Source of the DNA: Clavibacter michiganensis | GTDB taxonomy: Bacteria > Actinomycetota > Actinomycetes > Actinomycetales > Microbacteriaceae | Length of the DNA: 64,000 nucleotides | Assembly: GCF_016907085.1 (NCBI RefSeq) | Contig: NZ_JAFBBJ010000001.1 | Span: forward strand, 3,162,001-3,226,000 | Reading direction: 5' to 3' | Shown: positions 58,876 to 64,000 of the stretch, in pieces | Numbering within the stretch: position 1 is the stretch's first letter | Layout: each line of letters begins with the position of its first letter | The notes under the pieces: generated by a model | The model's input: the letters and a program-made list of their open reading frames with translations, nothing else | What the model was told of the DNA's origin: nothing | Databases searched by the model: none | Program-made: the position numbers and the translations under genes

Positions 58876-59879
58876 TCCGGCGCTCCCACCCCGTCCCGCT
58901 GCGTCGGCGTCTGCGAGGCGCGGGCGACGAGGCGGTCGTCGAGGAGGCGGAGGAGATCGCCGGCTTCGTGCGACGGCTCGCCGTGCTGCTCGGTGCGGGC
59001 CTGCACCCGGAGCGCGCGTGGTCGCAGCTGGCGCCGCCGGGAGGTCGGGCCAGGCGGGGCGAGCGCGCGGTGCCCGCCATGGTCCGCCGCGTGGCCGCGG
59101 GTGCCGGATCGGATCCGCTCGCCGCGCGCGTCGTGGAGGCGGCCACCGCGGTCGAGAGGGCGGGCGGAGCCACCGCACGATCGTGGTGCGCGCTCGCCGC
59201 CGGGCTCGAGGTCGCGGATCGCACAGGAGCGCCGCTCGCCCGGTCCCTCCACCGGCTCGCCGACTCCCTCGTCGACATCGCCCGCGTGCGCCGCGACGCC
59301 GGGACGGCGCTCGCGGGGCCGGTGGCGACCAGCCGCACGGTGCTCCTCATGCCGGGCGCCGGCCTGCTCCTGGCGGCGGGGCTCGGCTTCGATCCGCTTC
59401 GCGTCCTCGTCACCACCGTGCCCGGGCTGGCGTGCCTCGTGGTGGGTTCCTCGCTCGTGGCGATCGGGTGGCGGTGGAACCGCGGCCTGGTGAGCCGAGC
59501 GGTGTCGCGCGAGCCGGCGCCCGGACTGGTCCTCGACCTGGTGGCGATGGCCATGTCCGGCGGGGCGTCCGTGCCTCGCGCGGTCGCGGTCGTCCGCCGT
59601 GCGTGCGAACGCGCCGGGCTGGGCACCGGCGATGACCTCGCCGCCGTCGGTTCGGTCGTGGACGCGGCAGCCCGGACGGGCGCGCCCGTCGCCGCGCTCC
59701 TCGGGAGCGAGGCGGAACGGATCCGCAGGGACGCCGCCACCCGGGCCGAGCGGGCTGCGGCGCGTCTCGCGGCGCGGCTCATGCTGCCGCTGGGCGTGTG
59801 CATCCTGCCGGCGTTCCTGGCGGTGGGCGTCGTCCCGATGCTGCTGGCCGTCGTGTCCTCAACACTCGGCCACGGATGA
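58872..59879 (+). CDS. Fused TadB-TadC-like pilus platform protein
   Basis: 335 residues from a GTG in the stop of the ATPase gene. There are two type II secretion F-like domains: residues about 20-145 (EEIAGFVRRLAVLLGAGL) and about 210-325 (LDLVAMAMSGGASVPRAVAVV), separated by a hydrophobic region with two helices at about 155-195 and closed by a helix pair. In other actinobacteria these are two genes. It would be the inner-membrane platform of the pilus machine. Confidence 0.85.
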   Translation: MIRRSHPVPLRRRLRGAGDEAVVEEAEEIAGFVRRLAVLLGAGLHPERAWSQLAPPGGRARRGERAVPAMVRRVAAGAGSDPLAARVVEAATAVERAGGATARSWCALAAGLEVADRTGAPLARSLHRLADSLVDIARVRRDAGTALAGPVATSRTVLLMPGAGLLLAAGLGFDPLRVLVTTVPGLACLVVGSSLVAIGWRWNRGLVSRAVSREPAPGLVLDLVAMAMSGGASVPRAVAVVRRACERAGLGTGDDLAAVGSVVDAAARTGAPVAALLGSEAERIRRDAATRAERAAARLAARLMLPLGVCILPAFLAVGVVPMLLAVVSSTLGHG

Positions 59880-60004
59880 CGGCATCCCCCATCGGAGATC
59901 CCGTCACGGGCCGAGCCGTGCGGACGGGGCATGGTGATGTCCCGGCCGAGGGTCGGCAGGGACAGGACGGCGGGCAGCGCCCGTCAGAGGGAGAGGACGA
60001 GGAC

Positions 60005-60442
60005 ATGGGACGCATCGAGGAGCAGGTGTACCCGATCGACGTGCATGGCGCGGGGGCTGCCGCGGCTCGGGGAACTGCATCCGGGACGAGCGGAACGGCG
60101 GTGGCACCGGAGGGCCGCGCGGTGTGGCCGCTGGCCGCCGCGACTGCGACTCCGTCGCGATCATCGGGACGCGCGATGAGCTGCGCGAGGAGCTGCAGCG
60201 GGGAGGTGGCGACAGCACCCCCGAGGCTCGTGCCGTCGCGATCCGCGCGTGTGGCGCAGGCGGCGCGTCGTGCGCTCCTCGGACGCTCGGCGGGCGACGG
60301 GGGCGCGGCCACCGCCGAGTACGCCATCGCGACCATGGCGGCGGTGGCGTTCGCGGGCCTGCTCGTGGTCATCCTGCAGAGCGACGAGGTCCGCGGCATG
60401 CTCCTCGACCTCGTGCGGCGTGCCCTGACCTACGACCGGTGA
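60005..60442 (+). CDS. Flp-like pilin (DUF4244)
   Basis: 145 residues. The pilin core is GAATAEYAIATMAAVAFAGLLVVIL near residues 99-125: a Gly cleavage site, Glu at +5 and a hydrophobic helix, as in Flp pilins. The first 95 residues are low complexity, unusual for a pilin of about 70 residues. A GGAGAGG site supports the ATG at 60005; alternatives are 59876 (overlapping TadBC) and 60178 (shorter). TadE follows by a GTGA overlap. Confidence 0.8.
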   Translation: MGRIEEQVYPIDVHGAGAAAARGTASGTSGTAVAPEGRAVWPLAAATATPSRSSGRAMSCARSCSGEVATAPPRLVPSRSARVAQAARRALLGRSAGDGGAATAEYAIATMAAVAFAGLLVVILQSDEVRGMLLDLVRRALTYDR

Positions 60443-60840
60443 TCCCGCGCGCCTCGGCGGGGGTCTGTCCGCACCACGACCCGCGTGCGTCGCCTGTCGC
60501 GGATCGCGGGGCGGCAGCGGCGGAGCTAGCGGTCGTGCTGCCCGCGGTCGTGCTGGTCCTCGGGCTGTGCCTGGGCGCGGTGCAGACGGTCGGCCAGCAG
60601 ATCGTGCTGACGTCCGCGGCGGAGGAGGCGGCACGGAGCCTCGGACGAGGGGAGGACGCGGGCACGGCATCGGCGCGCATCGAGGGCGCGGCTGCGGGAG
60701 CGTCCATGGCGGTGGATCGCTCGGGTCACGCCGTCTGCGTCCGGCTCACGGCGCCCAGCCGATTCGGGCCGGCGGGCGCGGCGGGGCTCCGCGTCTCGGC
60801 GCGGGGGTGCGCATGGCAGGAGGATCCGGATGCGCCGTGA
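60439..60840 (+). CDS. TadE family pseudopilin-like protein
   Basis: 133 residues. GAAAAELAVVLPAVVLVLGLCLGAVQT is the TadE N-terminal helix with a prepilin-like Glu. GTG start within the stop of the pilin gene. Confidence 0.85.
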   Translation: MIPRASAGVCPHHDPRASPVADRGAAAAELAVVLPAVVLVLGLCLGAVQTVGQQIVLTSAAEEAARSLGRGEDAGTASARIEGAAAGASMAVDRSGHAVCVRLTAPSRFGPAGAAGLRVSARGCAWQEDPDAP

Positions 60841-61189
60841 CGGCGACGGTGGCTCGGGCACCGTGGTCGCGGTCGGCGTGCTCGGAGCGGTCACCGCCCT
60901 CGCGCTGGCCACGGTCGCCGTCTCCTCCGTGCTCGTGGAGAGGGCGGCCGCCGCGGGGGCCGCGGACTCCGGGGCGCTCGCCGCCGCGGATGTCGCCGCG
61001 GGGTTCGCGGCCGGATCCCCGTGCTCGGCGGCCGAGGAGGTCGTGTTCGCCGCCGGGGCGGCGCTCACGGCATGCGACGTCACGGGCACGACGGCTGTCG
61101 TGGAGGCGGAGCGCCACGACGGCCCGATCGGCCTGCCGGTGACAGCGCGTGCGCGCGCGGGTCAACCTCCGTCCCGGGCGCCGGGATGA
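60830..61189 (+). CDS. Rv3654c-like TadE/TadG-like protein
   Basis: 119 residues. GGSGTVVAVGVLGAVTALALATVAVSSVLVERAAAAGAADSGALAAAD is typical of the small tad-locus protein Rv3654c. The ATG overlaps the end of TadE by 11 bases. Two Cys may form a disulfide. Last gene of the tad locus. Confidence 0.85.
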   Translation: MRRDGDGGSGTVVAVGVLGAVTALALATVAVSSVLVERAAAAGAADSGALAAADVAAGFAAGSPCSAAEEVVFAAGAALTACDVTGTTAVVEAERHDGPIGLPVTARARAGQPPSRAPG

Positions 61190-61529
61190 CCCGCACCGGC
61201 GCCTTCCTCCGGGGCGTCGCCCCCTCCCGCCTGAGCTGAGGTGCGCCGGTCCAGAGCGTCGCGTCGCCAGCCCGCGAGAGCGGTCGGCGCTCCAGGGGGC
61301 GTCCCGGTCCACGTCCGAGCGGGGTGCTCCGGGCCGGCCGCGGTGCCGCCGGGACGCGCCGCGTTCGGGCGGCACCGCGATTAGGTGGCCGGTCGGTACG
61401 CGTGTGTATGGTGTGCCTTGTCGGGGACCCCGCCGCACGTCGCCCCGGATCGGATCCGATCCGAGCGGGCACGCACCCCGCACAGCGGGCCGGCCACCGG
61501 CCCCCACGAACGCATATATAAGGAGTCAC
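61190..61529. promoter_or_regulatory. topA upstream region with an 18-bp palindrome
   Basis: 340 bases without a gene. TATGGT at 61407-61412 is a likely -10 element, giving a leader of about 110 nt. Within it lies CGGATCGGATCCGATCCG (61446-61463), a perfect 18-bp palindrome. AAGGAG (61520-61525) precedes the GTG of topA. Confidence 0.55.
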
Positions 61530-64000
61530 GTGCCCGGCACGAAGAAGTTGGTCATCGTCGAGTCGCCGGCCAAGGCCAAGACGATCGCCCAGTACCTGGG
61601 CAGCGGCTACGAGGTGCAGGCCTCCGTGGGTCACATCCGCGACCTCATCGAGCCCAAGAACCTGCCGCCTGAGCTCAAGAAGGGCACGCTCGGCAAGTTC
61701 TCCGTGGATGTCGAGAACGGCTTCGAGCCGTACTACGTCGTCAGCGACCAGAAGAAGAAGACGGTCGCCGACCTCAAGCGGGCGCTCAAGGACGCCGACG
61801 AGCTCTTCCTCGCGACGGATGAGGACCGCGAGGGCGAGGCCATCGCCTGGCACCTGCTGCAGGTGCTGAAGCCTAAGGTGCCGGTCAAGCGCATGGTGTT
61901 CCACGAGATCACCAAGGAGGCCATCGAGCGCGCCCGCGACAGCACGCGCGACATCGACACGGCCCTGGTGGACGCGCAGGAGACGCGGCGCATCCTCGAC
62001 CGCCTCTACGGCTACGAGGTGTCGCCCGTGCTCTGGCGCAAGGTCGGACCAGGCCTGTCCGCGGGCCGCGTGCAGTCCGCCGCGACCCGGCTGGTCGTGG
62101 ACCGCGAGCGCGAGCGGCTCGCCTTCGTCACCGCCTCTTATTGGGACCTGACGGCGTCGCTCTCCCCGCTCGACCAGGAGCTGCCGTTCGACGCCCGACT
62201 CGTCCGCATCGACGGCGCGCGCATCGCCACGGGCCGCGACTTCGACGACAAGGGCGCCCTCAAGAACGACTCGCGCCCGCTCGACGCCAGCAGCGCGGAG
62301 GCGCTCGCCGAGGCGCTCCGCGACCCGTCCGTGCCGCTCAAGGTGCAGAGCGTCGAGTCGAAGCCCTACACGCGTCGCCCCGCAGCACCGTTCACCACGT
62401 CGACGCTCCAGCAGGAGGCGGCGCGCAAGCTCCGCTTCTCCGCGCGCCAGACGATGAGCGTCGCGCAGTCGCTCTACGAGAACGGCTACATCACCTACAT
62501 GCGCACCGACTCGCCCTCGCTCTCGCAGCAGGCGATCAACGCGGCGCGCAAGCAGGCCGCGGAGCTCTACGGTCCCGAGACCGTGCCGGACAAGCCGCGC
62601 CTCTACGCCGGCAAGAGCAAGAACGCGCAGGAGGCCCACGAGGCCGTCCGCCCCGCGGGCGAGACCTTCCGCACGCCCCAGCAGCTCGCCTCCACGCTGC
62701 GCGGCAACGACCACAAGCTCTACGACCTCATCTGGAAGCGCACCATCGCGTCGCAGATGGCGGACGCGAAGGGATCCACCGCGTCGGTCGTCATCGCCGC
62801 GGGGCCCACGTCCGCGGGCGAGGTGGCGGAGTTCGCCGCCTCCGGCACGGTCATCACCTTCCGCGGCTTCCTGGCCGCGTACGAGGAGAGCCGTGACGAG
62901 GAGCGCCACGGCGCCGCCGAGCCGCGCGAGGCCAAGCTCCCCGATCTCAAGAAGGGCCAGGACCTGCGCCTGGTCGACGTCGACGCCAAGGGGCACGAGA
63001 CCAGCCCGCCGCCGCGCTACACGGAGGCGAGCCTCGTCAAGACGCTCGAGGAGCTGGGCATCGGTCGTCCGTCGACCTACGCGGCCATCATCTCGACGAT
63101 CGTCGACCGCGGCTACGTCACGCCGCGCGGCACCGCGCTCGTCCCCAACTGGATCGCCTTCTCGGTGGTGCGGCTGCTGGAGGAGTTCTTCACGGAGCTG
63201 GTGCAGTACGACTTCACCGCGGGCATGGAGGACGACCTCGACCGCATCGCGGAGGGCTCGGCCGAGCGCGTCGACTGGCTGAAGGGCTTCTACTACGGCA
63301 ACGACGCGCACAAGGGGCTCCGCCCCACCATCGACAACCTCGGCGAGATCGACGCCAAGGAGATCAACTCGCTGCGCATCGCCGACGACATCACCCTGCG
63401 CATCGGCAAGTACGGGCCCTACCTGGAGGTGCACGAGGAGGGAGCCGCCGCGGACGCGACGCCCCGCCGCGTCAACCTGCCGGAGGACCTCGCGCCGGAC
63501 GAGCTGACGGCGGCCAAGGCCCGCGAGCTCATCGACGCGCCGGTCGTCACCGATCGCGTCATCGGCATCAACCCCGAGAACGGCAAGCAGATCGTCGCGA
63601 AGGACGGCCGCTACGGCCCCTACGTCACCGAGCTCGATCCCGAGCCGGAGGCGGCGCCCGCCGCCCCTGCGGACGGCGTCGACCCCGCGACCGGCGAGGT
63701 GCTCGAGAGCGCGTCGACGACTGCCACGGCGGCACCCGCGAAGAAGGCGCCCGCCAAGAAGCCCGCGGCGAAGAAGGCAGCGGCCGTGAAGCCGCGCACG
63801 GCCTCGATCTTCAAGTCGATGGACCTCGCCACGGTCGACCTCGAGACGGCCCTGCGCCTCCTCGACCTCCCGAGGGTCGTGGGTGAGGACCCGGAGACGG
63901 CCACGCCCATCACGGCGCAGAACGGCAAGTACGGCCCGTACCTGAAGAAGGGCACGGACTCGCGCTCGCTCACGAGCGAGGAGCAGATCTTCGAGATCGA
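61530..64000 (+). CDS. topA: DNA topoisomerase I (3' end outside window)
   Basis: 823 codons visible, open at the window edge. Relaxes negatively supercoiled DNA. TOPRIM domain LVIVESPAKAKTIAQYLG and ATDEDREGEAIAWHLL, active-site Tyr in GYITYMRTDSP, then RPSTYAAIISTI. The C-terminal part has GxKYGPYL-type repeats and a Lys/Ala/Pro linker (PAKKAPAKKPAAKK) as in actinobacterial TopA. GTG start after AAGGAG. Confidence 0.97.
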   Translation, partial: MPGTKKLVIVESPAKAKTIAQYLGSGYEVQASVGHIRDLIEPKNLPPELKKGTLGKFSVDVENGFEPYYVVSDQKKKTVADLKRALKDADELFLATDEDREGEAIAWHLLQVLKPKVPVKRMVFHEITKEAIERARDSTRDIDTALVDAQETRRILDRLYGYEVSPVLWRKVGPGLSAGRVQSAATRLVVDRERERLAFVTASYWDLTASLSPLDQELPFDARLVRIDGARIATGRDFDDKGALKNDSRPLDASSAEALAEALRDPSVPLKVQSVESKPYTRRPAAPFTTSTLQQEAARKLRFSARQTMSVAQSLYENGYITYMRTDSPSLSQQAINAARKQAAELYGPETVPDKPRLYAGKSKNAQEAHEAVRPAGETFRTPQQLASTLRGNDHKLYDLIWKRTIASQMADAKGSTASVVIAAGPTSAGEVAEFAASGTVITFRGFLAAYEESRDEERHGAAEPREAKLPDLKKGQDLRLVDVDAKGHETSPPPRYTEASLVKTLEELGIGRPSTYAAIISTIVDRGYVTPRGTALVPNWIAFSVVRLLEEFFTELVQYDFTAGMEDDLDRIAEGSAERVDWLKGFYYGNDAHKGLRPTIDNLGEIDAKEINSLRIADDITLRIGKYGPYLEVHEEGAAADATPRRVNLPEDLAPDELTAAKARELIDAPVVTDRVIGINPENGKQIVAKDGRYGPYVTELDPEPEAAPAAPADGVDPATGEVLESASTTATAAPAKKAPAKKPAAKKAAAVKPRTASIFKSMDLATVDLETALRLLDLPRVVGEDPETATPITAQNGKYGPYLKKGTDSRSLTSEEQIFEI

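Overview
The window is about 72% G+C and looks like the chromosome of a member of the Microbacteriaceae, most like Clavibacter. The clues are the G/C-ending codon use, the many GTG starts, the LPVTG surface proteins with choice-of-anchor G-like heads, and gene neighbourhoods typical of actinobacteria (lysC-asd, dnaX-recR, a PASTA transpeptidase next to a metallophosphoesterase, acs near a tad locus and topA). The species is inferred, not proven. I saw no rRNA, CRISPR array, complete insertion sequence or prophage.

Layout. Bases 1-3.65 kb: the end of a sugar (probably xylose) ABC permease and a convergent xylose isomerase. They are separated by a low-G+C insert (about 1.3 kb) carrying one unrecognised gene and flanked by a 49-bp duplication of the terminator. 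3.8-9.1 kb: GH1 beta-glucosidase, an acetyltransferase, an OhrR-like MarR regulator, and a divergent LysR regulator/PLP-enzyme pair. 9.2-17.3 kb: Bcr/CflA exporter, acyltransferase-like membrane protein, APH(6)-like kinase, PH-like membrane protein, tRNA-Ser, a large LuxR-type (LAL) regulator and an NAD(P)-binding protein. 17.4-20.9 kb: SRP RNA and the pta-ackA pair. 21.2-28.5 kb: a 1690-residue wall-anchored protein with 48 uninterrupted octapeptide repeats, followed by a DUF5819/HTTM gene pair.

28.5-38.4 kb is housekeeping: dnaX, recR, lysC (with an internal start for a beta subunit), asd, mqo, a radical-SAM gene behind a LexA-like box, an orphan response regulator and tdk. 38.8-45.4 kb is an envelope block: tyrosine autokinase, a secreted beta-propeller-like protein, a DUF4012 protein, two small LPVTG proteins and VanZ. 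45.5-55.2 kb: a flavin oxidoreductase, two class A penicillin-binding proteins in opposite orientation, an acyltransferase, tRNA-Pro, a metallophosphoesterase, a DUF4177 protein and RidA. 55.2-64 kb: acs, a candidate 6C small RNA, a compact tad pilus locus with a fused TadB-TadC gene, and the start of topA.

How genes work together. Xylose uptake and isomerisation, cellobiose-type glycoside cleavage, acetate overflow and re-use (pta-ackA and acs) and malate oxidation (mqo) suit a plant-associated heterotroph. The two PBPs, sortase-type surface proteins, polysaccharide kinase, DUF4012, VanZ and tad pilus genes make the second half envelope-heavy. A recurring start architecture (TANNNT, then 6-7 nt, then the start codon) suggests that several transcripts are leaderless. 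The palindrome GGATCC is far more common than base composition predicts across the whole window.
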